Origin: Centropus unirufus
Taxonomy: Eukaryota; Chordata; Aves; Cuculiformes; Centropidae
Direction: 5' to 3'
Length of the DNA: 64,000 nucleotides
Assembly (NCBI GenBank): GCA_013397695.1
Contig: VYZI01000144.1
Location: 1,447,087-1,511,086, forward strand
The notes beneath the pieces were generated by a model that saw nothing but the letters and a program-made list of their open reading frames with translations, had not been told where the DNA came from and made no database searches. Positions within the stretch are counted from its first letter, which is position 1; each line of letters begins with the position of its first letter. Position numbers and translations under genes: made by a program. Positions 38,310 to 50,300 of the stretch are shown piece by piece.

Positions 38310-41300
38310 GTAAGGGGTGGCAGCTGTTTGTTTGTTTGCTTCTCTTCCCCTTTCCTCCTTCCACCACCGGCCCTGTGTCGGTTGGGGGGGGATGGGGGCT
38401 TGGGCTTTGGCCTCCTGTTCTCATGATGCCTGAAGGACTTGGAGGAACTTGCTTTCACTGGCACGTTGAAGAGATGGCATTCCCCTAACAAAGAGTAGGA
38501 ATTTCAGTCTCTCAAAGTGTTGAGGTTCTTTGCCACCCTGGAGGCACCTGGAACATGGTCAGAAAGCGTGTGCTTTTCTAAATACCATAGCCTGATAGAG
38601 GAGTTTGCTGTTGCAGAACAGAGTCTTTATGCCCTGCCAGCCATATGCTTGCTGCTGTTTTGTCCAGGTGCCAGTGCTGCTTGCATACTTCTCAGAGATT
38701 TTAATTTTCTAGCCTGAATACTAGCTTTCAGTTAAGGGAGAAATAGCCTTGACCACCGAAGATAGTAAAGGGAAAATGCATGGAACGTGATATTTTCTCA
38801 ATAGCAGTGAGCTGTTACATTAATTAATTTTATTGTAAAATTACAGTCTTAGAAAATGGGAATCTGACCTTACAAGCAAGCTTGATAGTGTGTGGAAACC
38901 AGGTTGATTGTGTTTTTTCTGTCGCTCTGTGACAACATTGTGATGGTTGTCTTCTAAGACAAGTTAATGTGATCACTTTATTCTGGAAGGGGATCCAGTC
39001 ATTTAGCTGTATTCTGCAAATTTTTTATACCTAGCTTTTTAGGGAGGAAAAGGAAAGAGACTTATGAGTCCTGACTGGGATTTTCTAGAGGTGGGTACTT
39101 CGCAGTTTTCAGTTCAAAGCTCTTGGGAAGCTCTTGTCTATCCAGAAATATGTGGAGCTGTTGCCTCCTCTCAGATCATCCCCTCAAGTTGTTTCTGTAA
39201 ATCACCTCTGCTCTGTTTATCTCTATGCTGTTTGTTATTGAAGTGTCAAACTGCAGTAAAAAGAGTCAGAGGGACTGCATATCAGAATGTATAAATGGCA
39301 ACTTCTTCCAAGTGCAAGACTTGGCATCCCTGTGTATTTGTGTACTTTTGTTTGACCCAGGGTTACTGTGGTGTGCCTTTTTTCTTTTTGTAGGCTAGCT
39401 TCTCTGGAAGACCAAATAGTCCCTCACCTGACTTCGGTCTACATACAGACTCATTCAACATGCGTAAGGAACATTGGATTTTACTGAGGTCCTGGGGGCT
39501 TGATCCGTTGAGCAGTTTTGGAGTAGAAAACAACGGTGTTATCATTGTGATATTTCCATGTGTTCCCCGTAAACTAAGACTCAAAACAATGTGGGTAAAA
39601 TAACAAGTAGATTTCCCTTTATCAACTCATTGCTAACTTTTCCATCACGTATTGCAGAATAAGTAAGTATTCACTTTTTAGTGCCTCTTGTGCCAAACTC
39701 CTAGCGGTGATAACTTTTTCTTCTGAATGTTTTGCTTTCACTCATTTATTCTTTTCTTTTGGTAGGCATATTGTGCCATTTTAAATCGGTGTAATTCCAG
39801 TGGGCTTATTTTGGTTTAACACAAACTTTATTGTGCTTAGCTGATGGGGAACTCTTACAATGTTTTTGGTCATAGATCATAGTACTGAGATGGCTTACTT
39901 ATGCGAGATAGAAACAAACCTTATTTGCTGTTTAAATCAGGACTTGAGGAGCTAAATCTATTTGGGAAGTCCAGAGGGGAGGCTTTCAGCTGATAAGCTT
40001 GTGCATCTTGTCTTGACCTTTTCTAGAAGGGTGGATCAGTATTAGGGATTCTTCTCCTACAGCAGGATGGGTGAAAGTGTCCCTTTATTTTCATTTTCGT
40101 TCTTTTTTCAGAAAAGGCTATATGGGCCTTAGAAACCCGCACCCCCCTCCCCCCCCCGGTAAAATTTCTAACGTGAACAGATTATGCTTCAGCTGTATTT
40201 TAAATGAAGTTTTCATGAACTACTGTCTTGTGTGCTGTGTACTTCTAGGCTCTGTATGATTCATAAGTATATTGGGATATAGCTCACGTGTTTGATGCTG
40301 AATAACATTAGAGTTAATGTTTGCAGGTAAAACTTCAATTTTGATGTTTTCTTCCCTTGAAATAGCGACTAGTAAGTCTTGTGTAAATTCTTGTGTAAAA
40401 CCTTGTAATGAGGATAAGCTAAAAGTAGTATTGCATATTTGCAAATTTTTTTGTAAAGCCTTACTTCAGCTTAAATGAATGAATTCTTCACGTTTCTTGT
40501 TAAGGTACACAAAATTTTGTTTACAAGTTGTCTATTCTGAATCAAACACTGGCATTTTGTACTTCTAGACTCAGTGTAAGACCAGTTACCTTTCAAATCT
40601 GTAGAAAGGAATTGTGTGAATAATTACTTACTGGGTGGATGATAATTGTGAAAGTTGCTTCACTTTTACCACTATTAATAGGCTGGTTGGCAAGTAACGA
40701 CAGAGTCTACAGTCAATTTGGTGTAAATGCTGAACGTAGCACACTTGACTAAGGAGTTATCATTGGTTCTGTCCTGTTGGCTGTCTATAAAACTGTGTCT
40801 GTCCAGCCTCTTTTGCTAGAGGCAGTATGGTGGAGGAACTTACTTAAGCAGGTGCTCTCCTGATCAAGTATTTTGGCACAGTTTGTGCTTTCCCAAAACA
40901 TCTAATATTGAATTAAATTATTGCACTTAATATGAGGAAATATCAGTAGAGTGATGGAAGAAGAGTGGGGTACAATGGCATCCCTTTGAGGGCAAACAGA
41001 CTTGTTCAGTAGAAGCCAATCTATTGTGGTAAACCATAAAAAGATTCATTTCTAATTGATAAGGTGTTTCTTATTTGCTGCGTGTTATGTGTTACATATA
41101 AACCTGAATATCAGGATCTTTTATACTGGCTTTGCCACAGACCACTCACTTAAAAATTCAATGTGAGCAGGCAATCTGAATGTTCTTCAGACTACAGAAG
41201 AAGCAGTTCTAACACTCTGTTTAGTGTTGTGGCAGCAAACTTCCCTAGTTCAGTGACTAGGTAATGAACCAAACATCATCCAGATTATTTTTTTCCTTTA

Positions 41301-44300
41301 TGACAAGCTCTTGTGTATGGGTGATCTCTTCTTTAAGAGGCATGTCTTCTTGCAAAATGTATTGGTGCCTGGTCTTTTCAGGAGTAGCTATATCATTAGG
41401 TTAAGAAGTTTTGACTCGGAAGGAGAGTCGTAGCAGTCCGTGCCATATAGTTGCACATCATGGAATTTATGTTTAGATTTCGTATATATTTTTATGATGG
41501 TTGCTGAGATAAGCTTATCTTGACTTCAGTAGTACAAAATAGAGATTTTCATTTTACTAGAATCACTTAGATTGGAAACCAGCTATTCTGACTGGCTAGT
41601 CAGAATCCTTGGGCAGAATAGGGTCAACTATAGCAGGTTGCTCAGGACTTTACCCAGCTGAATTTTTAATTAGACCGTAGAAACTTTCTGGGGAATCTGC
41701 CTAGTGTTTAACCACCCTCAATGTAAAAATATTTTCCTTATTTTAAAATAAGCAGCCTTCCTTTATTTCAGTTTGTGCCAATATTCTCTTGTCCTCTTAC
41801 TAGATATCAAAGAAAAGAATATGACTCCCTGTCATTTTTGCAGACTTATGTTAAGATGTAGCTTCCTTTGAGCCTTATTCTCTCTCAGGCACAGCAGTTT
41901 CAGCTCTCAGCCACTCTGTGTATGACAGATGCACCAATATTTTCGTTACCTTCCTCATTCTTTGCTGGACTTGCTCCAGTATTTATTTTAGTGTGTGTTT
42001 TGAGCTGGATGGCCTAGAACTGGATGCAGCATTCTACATATGATGTGATCAGCAGCGAATGACCACCTTCTCCCATTTGCTGGCAACATTTTTCCAAAGG
42101 TAGTCCAGGAGGCTGTTGGCCTTTACTGCAAGGGCATTTTACTAGCTTATGTTCAATTTGCTTTCCACCACAGCCCTCTAGGTTTTCTCTGCACAAGTGC
42201 TTTCTTGCTAACCGGCCCCAGTGTGTACTCATGCCTGCTATTATTCCTCCACATACAGGATGTTGCATTTCTTTTCGTTGAACTTTAAGATTCTTGCCTA
42301 TCCTTGTCTCTGGGATGCTTGGAGTTACTGTTAAGTGAAATACAGCTCTTTGTTATGTTTCGGTTTTGTGTGACTGCAAACGTCCTGAGGGTGCATCCTG
42401 TTCCATCATTGTGACTAGACGTGATAAGTTGTGTTGTCCCCAGCATCAGTCAGCTGGGCAGTCTGCCTGTGACTAGCCTCCATCTGGAGATCGTGCTGCT
42501 GCAGATCACAACCTTTAGGTTCTAGAGTTTCTGCCTGTTTTAAGTCTTTGCTGTCCCAGTTATGTATGCTGTACTTCATTGATTTGTGTCAGGGAATATT
42601 AGGGTAGACAGTATCAACAGCCTCAATTTCTGTTTTTCTTTTCCAGGTTACACTGAAGGACGTTACAAAATGAAGAATGTGCAGAATAATTTTGGAGGGT
42701 ATTCTAGAGACAGAGGTAGAAATACATGATTAAAATTTATACTTTGGGGGTGATAAAGCCTTCCTTTTGGACAAAACGTTTAGAATAGGTACTTGAAACT
42801 GAAATTTTTACTGTGTTGGTGGCAGTGCTGTTGCTGAGGGGTGCTGTTTCTTATGAAAAACAGTAGTTGCACCTATCCAAAGCTTTGTAATTGTAGTATG
42901 TTTTCCTTGTCTTGTAAAAGGATGACTTCATCACTTGTTTGGTTTGTGTTTTTTTGTTGGGTGGAAGGTAAGCTACAGACCTGAAGTCAATTTCAGCCTG
43001 AATAGTTCTGTAATTTTGCTGTTGATTCTTAAAAAGAATAATTGAAAGAAAAAAAAAAAGCCCCAAACCTACCCCAATCCAAAAGTCTACTCAGAAGTCA
43101 GATCATTTTGAATGTTAAATCACACTACATTAAATTGAATGTTAATTAAATCTGGCTGAGGACATAAAGGGCAACAAGAAAGGTTCCTGCAAGTATGTCA
43201 GTGGGACCAGGAAGACCAGGGAGAATGTGGGCCCTCTCTGGAAGGAAATGGGAGACCTGGTTATCTGGGAAATGGAGAGGGCTAAGGTACTTAATGGTGG
43301 AGGTGTTCAAGGCCAGCCTGAATGAGGCTTTGGGCAACCTGATGTTGTGTCCCTGCCCATGTCGAGGGGGTTGCAACTGATGGATGATCTTTAAGGTCCT
43401 TTTCAGCCCAAACTATTCTTTAAGTTGATTTCTTTTTCTAATTATAGATTCTGATGAATATCTGAACGAACAGTGTCAACCAGTGAGAAGATTTGGTAGT
43501 GGAAGAAATTCTGGAGACAGAGGTAACGTTTTGTAATGCTAGTGGCCAGTTGCATTTGATAGATAACATTTTACCTATTCAGATATGCAGTTTATTGTAT
43601 CAAACTGAATGAGTATTTATGACTTGGAGGGTAATACTAATCTTTATTTCTGCATAAACTGGGGACTCAGTATCACCCCTTCATTTGGACTGCACAACAT
43701 GAAATACCCCACTGTATTTGCTAGAAGGCAGTACTATGCATTTAAAAATCAGTGGTTTATTCCCCTCTTGCTTTGATTCCATTCTCCCTGGAGAGAGATA
43801 TATTTTTGATAATTCCTTTGAATTATAACGTGGTATAAAAGTCAGCTGAATACTGGTATTCATGTGTATGCTATGTGAGTGAGTATACCAGTGCTGTTCT
43901 GTGGAAGGCCTGAGGGTTCTTTATTTACAGCAATATTTCATTCCTGTCCTATTCCGCTTATAATGGCAAGAGCCAGCCACTCTTTTATAAGGGAGAGGTT
44001 AGCAACCAGCAGTTTGGCAGTACTGCCATGTATGCTTCCATCAGGTGATTGTAGAAGGGCTGCTACCACATAGCATCTAGTCCCATAGCTTTAAGGAAGG
44101 CTGGTTATGAAATAGGAGGATGGGAGCTCTATAGCTCTGGTTTTGGCTGTTTAGCATAAATAGTGACCTGCAAATCAGCTGTGGCGCTGCTTGAAGTTAC
44201 CAAGCTTATTCGTTTTAAATCTACACCATTTCTGCATCTCCGGTTGATGCCCTTTATGGCAGAGGAATGCTAGACTTGGCTAAGCAGGCCAGCAGGACTT

Positions 44301-47300
44301 TGGTGGTGCTGTGAAACGACGGTGAACAGTTCTGCTGTAAACTCTTAAACACAGCTTGTGAGTTGTATTTCAATTGTTGAACATCTGTAGTTTTTGTGGC
44401 AGTTCATATCTTTACTGTCTCTTGCCTATGAGCCTTTAAGATGTTTTTTTTCCAATTTGAAAAATTTCAAATGGCATATAAATTGATATACACTAAGGTT
44501 TGCTGGAGAAGAAGTTATGGATCCTGTGGTAGGAGAGCTCATTTAGCAGAAGACTGTCTTTATCACTACAAGAGGATAGAAAAGGTGTTCACTTGAAGAA
44601 TGAAGAATAAGAAGCAACTGGTGATGAAACTATTCATATCTTAGACTAGACAATTTTAGGTGTTGTCTAAATTGAGCAATACCTTGTTGATAAGTGTGGC
44701 TGTTTACTTCATTTCCTTAACCATCAGAATGGTGGGTGACTGGGGAAAGGGGTCAGAAATAAAATTAGACTAAGTACTTGGCACTACCTGTCCTAAGCAG
44801 CCAAATAAGCAGTTCTGAGTTAATAAATAAATAAATAAAATCCATGTATCTGAAAGGCATAATTTCAAAACCTTGCTCTATAGGAAGCAGCAATTACAAT
44901 AGAACTTCACTGTACAGTACTGGTTATGAAAACAGAGAAGGTGCAAATGCCGTCCTATGTCCTATGGCTGAACCAGGGTCCTGAACAGATCTTTGTAGTA
45001 ACTAGAGTTGAAAGTTAGTAGTTTATATAGCATATATTCCTGTAAAGTACTTTGCAAGACTGATTTACTTTTTGCAGGAAGCAATGCTACAGGAGAGTAA
45101 TAGGGCCATCCTATCATACATTTTGGCAAAAAAATAGTTCTTCCTTTCATTTTTTCATATGTCTAGGCAAGTTGCTTAGCCTTATCGTATTTTTCCTTTG
45201 AATTTATAAAATACTGTGAAGAAGTAATTGCCTGATAAAAGGCACTTGATCTGCACATGTGAAACTAGGCAAACTTGTGTGCTATGCTGTACCACAGGCT
45301 TTAAAGAAAGGAACGTGGCAGAAGATGGTAGTATACAAAATAGACCTTTTGGAGGATTTCCTTCTGGCTTTGGACGAAGTGAGAGTAAGTGTTCTGTTGG
45401 TTTTTTTTTTTGTTTTGTGTTTTTTTTTCTTTTATATTGAGTTGTTCGTGTGGGGAGAACATACTTGCGTTTGCTTCCAGGGAACTACAAGCATTATTCT
45501 GACAAGTGTAGAATAGCTTATGTTCTGCAGCTGTGTTACAGAACACAAGTGGCATGTTCAGAAAAAAATGTTACTGGGAATAGCACAGCATTGGTTGGAA
45601 TTAGAATCTGTTGGCGCTGTTGCACAGTAGAGTTTCTGATGTAAATAGTACTAGGTTTGAATACAGTATTTTGTTAGACTTATTTTGGAGACTGCCCTCT
45701 ATACATTGTATTTACAGGTATTATAGATGAGCAAAGAGAGGGATCTAAGTCTGGAAGTATTCTTGACTCTAGAGGAGGAAGAGCAGTTGGAGCTCATGCA
45801 GGTGAGACTTCTTAGGAGGGTAGTGAACCTCTCAGATTGCCTGATTAGTGACGATGCAATTCCTTTTTAGCTTTGCTAAATGCTGTTACTGTGATTGTTT
45901 ACCCTGTCTGAATTAAGACCGTACTGCAGGTGTTAGGTAGCTTGCTTGCATGCCCACACAAGACATGTTTGTAACTTAGGTAAATTTTAGTAACTGGATT
46001 TTTCTTTTCTGCTGGTTAGCAGAGGTGCTAACCCCAAGATTCAGAGCAAACCTTTAAGGACTGTCTCAGTTTTGAAGCAGTCCCTCTAGACTTTTTCTGT
46101 GCCCCCTTATAAAAGGAGGTTTTGCATTTGTCCAGGCTGATAAGTAAGGTTTGAAGGACTGAAAGGCCAGGTCCTCTTCAGGACTTGGTGTTGGTGGTTT
46201 TTTTCCTGCCTACAAAGATTTTCTTCCTATGGTCCTATCTTCATTTGCTGCTGCTGCTGCTTTTGACATGTAACCTCTGTATTGTGCTACGTATAGCGTA
46301 ATATGTGTCAGTTGCCGAAGTCCCATAATCAAATTAGAAGTACCATTACACTGGGGTAATGGGTAGCAGTTGGCTGATACTCTCAGTGTAAGAATATTTT
46401 GTGTGATGCTGGTAGAATAATTTTTCACTGTCTGAGAGATACGAGGGTTAGTATGTATTTTCAGAAGTGCTCCTTAACATCCAAACAGTTGATTTGCCTG
46501 CGTTTGACTTAAATTAAAATAATTTTTCAGGGTTTTGTAACTAAGCTTTCATTGTTCACTCATTCTGCAACCATATCAGGACCCACTATTGAATTTTCTA
46601 AGTGCCTGTGGGAATCTTTCATCAAGGTTCTTTTAGATTTTTCTCTCAAATGTGGTTTTTCTTCCTGAAAGAATTACATTTGGTATGTTTTCTTTAACAG
46701 CTCCTTACAACAGATGTAATGAAGAATCTGGTTCTGAAAGAGGTAAGTAGCTTCTTCAGAAGCAGCATGCCAGTTTTAATTTGCTTTTAACTCAAGCAAT
46801 ATTCTCTTACTTGAAGTTGTTGGAAGTGATTGGGGAAAAAGAAGGTATTGATATAAATTTATAACCATCTCAAAAACTACTCATACCTCTTGAGTTGCCA
46901 AGCAAATATTATTAATACTATTAAACTCCGTGTATTTAAACTCAGATCGTCTTTTACTTAGTGGCCAAATACAGTGGTGGTTCTCATGTAAATCAAGATG
47001 AACCTTTTTAGAACAGAGTGCTATAGAATTCCGCTGCTGGCTGTTTCTTTTCTAGCAGTAAAACTTAACTCCTTGGGATACAAGTATTGGAGGACTTAAT
47101 TGGCAATAGTGTTGGTGTCTAAGTTATGAGAGTCATTAAAGCAAACCGTAAAGAAACAGTACATTCTCAGTTTCAGATGCTATAGTACATGGAATGCTGC
47201 TTCTAGAAAATGTGCTTAATGTATTTTACTGAGTGCAAGTTAGTAAACAGTTTAATAATTTAAGGACACCAGGTGGAGATGTACGATTAATGACTTTCTG

Positions 47301-50300
47301 ACATGTATAGGAAGTGTCAGTTGGGGCAATCTGTTAGAAAGCTTACATACCTGCGGGATTTTTGCAAATTACTTCAGCCTTATTTTTGCAAAAAGACAAA
47401 TAGTGAATTAACTTTTGTAAGAAATTTTCATTCCTCATCCATCCTTGTTTGAGGTCCCTGTGAAATGGCTTCTACTCTTTACCTTTTAAGGAGTGTGAAA
47501 TAATTGTATACCTCTGAGATATTTGGCTTGAAATATACCTTAAGGAATACCAAAGTATAAAGGTGCTACCATGAAGAAATTGATTTTATCCTTGTGTATT
47601 ATAAAACTAACTATATTAAACTAGTATTATAAAACTAAGTTCTAATAGAATTAATTCTATGAAACTTCTTGCCTTTCTGGGAAGCAGACTAAAGAACATC
47701 CTACTGAAATTAATTTCAATAGCTCCAAACTTCAAAATAGTTTTGGTTTAAGTTATCTTTGAATTGTTCATGAACTTGAGTGTTTTTATTCTTAAGGTCC
47801 AAAGGTGACTTACGTGCCTCCTCCTCCACCCGATGAAGAGCAAGCCATCTTTGCACACTATCAGACGGGAATTAATTTTGACAAGTATGATGAAAGCATT
47901 GTTGAAGTGTCAGGACTTGACCCTCCAGCACCATTACTGGTCAGTGAACTCTAATCTGAAGGTTTATGTTTAACATGATTCTGTAATGATGTATACAGAT
48001 GGTAATATCCACTGTAAATGAAAATAATGATTTTTAATCTGGCAGACAGTACTATGTTAGAAGGAGGTGCTGCCCATTTGAAAGATAACACTGGAATTAA
48101 AAATTACATGAAGAAATTGCAGAAATGGCCTGTAGAAACTTCATACTGGATAGACAGGAATTGCAGTCCTTAAATTGCAGAGTAGCAGTGTAAATGAACA
48201 CTTGTCAGAATCATTTTCATTTGGACAGAGAGGTGTTTCTGAAGTCATTCCTAGCCCTGTTTTCTGTGGCTGTAGTTTATTGTTTAAAAGTAGTATGTAA
48301 CTTTGTTTGTGCTCCATACTAGGTGGTATTTTAAAACAAAAGCCAGCTCCACTCTTTATCTCAAAGAGTGAAGAAGGGCGAGAGGATGGTGGCACCTATG
48401 TTGAAAGAGATCAAGATGCAGGGTTTTTTTCCCCATCCATCTTTTGGAAGATTTTCTCTCTGAAGTTAAACTGATTTTTGTCATGTATAATGCTTTTATA
48501 TAAGTGCATATGTCCTGCATGAAATAAGACTGAGGAGTTGTAGTTTGTTGCAGCATGCAATGTGAGTTTACCTGCTTGAAGCCAAGTGTGTGGCTTCTGA
48601 GTAGATTTCTCTTGAAGCTAGTAAGACCAAGTGAAGGCCTTCACTGTTCTGCAAACAACTTTACTTGAATGGCACAAGCAGTGAGGAAACTTCTGGGGCT
48701 TTCCATGTAGAAATCTTGGAAATCTAGGTGTCGGGTGAGACACCCCTCAGGAGTTATAGCTCTAGTGTTTGAATGTCTCTATCCTCTGGGAATCACATGA
48801 GTTTCTAAACATTAATCTCTTTGGTTGTGTACTGTTAATAACATTTTTTTCTCTTGCAGTCTTTTGAAGAAGCTAACCTCTGTCAGACATTAAACAGGAA
48901 CATTGCTAAAGCTGGATACTCTAAACTTACTCCAGTGCAGAAGTACAGCATTCCTATTGTACTGGCAGGACGGGACTTGATGGCATGTGCCCAGACAGGA
49001 TCAGGAAAAACTGTAAGCACTTTGTGTAGTATTCATACCTCTGGACGTGCGTGACCTTGAAGCGCGTGATACCTCCATCTTCCAAAGAAAAATTACTCTA
49101 GATACTTCACAGGTTGTTTTCTAATGATTTGACTTGTGCTACAGTGGCAGGTGTGATATTAAGCATAGATATGAGTGATGGGTGGGTTGTTCCATTTTGG
49201 GGTTGAGTATCTTTTTTATGTTAGTGAACTAGTGTTTTGATATAGCAGGCCAGTCTTCAGGGCTATGGATAAAGATTCAGAAATATAGGCACTCAAAGAA
49301 ACAGCTGATGAAAAAAAGCTCAACAGCTGAAAGTTGGCATTTCTATGTTGTGTGGGGTTTTGGTTTATTTTGTGTTAGGTTTTTTGGGCAATTTTCCTTT
49401 CTTGTGTTTTTGTTCTGGAGATTTTTATAACTAAAACTTCTGCCAGACTTTAATAGTGTGTTGTCATCCTTGGTTTGATCAAGTCTGATCTACGCTGGAC
49501 ATAGCTTTAGGTAATTCAGTATTACTCATGGGACAGTGTTGAAAGATGATGTTGATAGTTGTCTCAACTTCTTAAATGGATAAACTAATGTACCCAAATC
49601 TAAACGCTGACAGCTCTGTATGCCTTTAAGTATAGTGTGGCATTCTGACTTTATGTAGCTTATTAGTTATCTGTTTTGAGACACTTCTTTTGTTTGCAGT
49701 GGGGGAAATGTCCAAGGCTTGTGCTAAAAATAACGTGAATGCTTCTGGGATTGCTGTACAGATTCTGTTTTGGGGGTAACCAGTCTTACATGGAAGTGAG
49801 GGTGCTGGTGCACCTCTGTTGCAAACTGAACTGCTATTTAAAGGTCTAGAGAATGGTGATATCGTTATTACCTTACCATCAGTAGATTTGTAATATGAAG
49901 CTTGTAAGTAAGTGTAAAAGGTGAGTTTTTGACCCTGAGGTACGTAATTACCAGTGTCTGTCAGTATCGTGTATGGAACTTCCTGAAGAACCCACAAGTT
50001 AGCTGGTGGATGACTGTTCCTGCATTAAGTGTGTTAAGGTCCAGAGAGGCATTTTGAATGCTTGAGCTTACATGTTCTGCAGTGCTTTTAGGTCAATCCT
50101 TTTGCAGTCTGATTTCCTTGAATTTGATAATATGCTGTATTATTATAGCTTTGAGATTGCTACCCAACTTTTAGTATGACTTATGAAAGCTCTAACACTA
50201 AGCAGCATATTTACTGGTGCTTTTTTTTAGGCAGCTTTCCTTCTACCAATTGTGTCCCACATGATGAAAGAGGGTATAACTGCCCAAAGCTTTAAAGAGC

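Noticed and set aside
49626..49997. A 123-codon minus-strand ORF in a DDX4 intron
   Set aside because: No recognisable domain, no splice or promoter context, and no sign of coding composition; a chance open frame.
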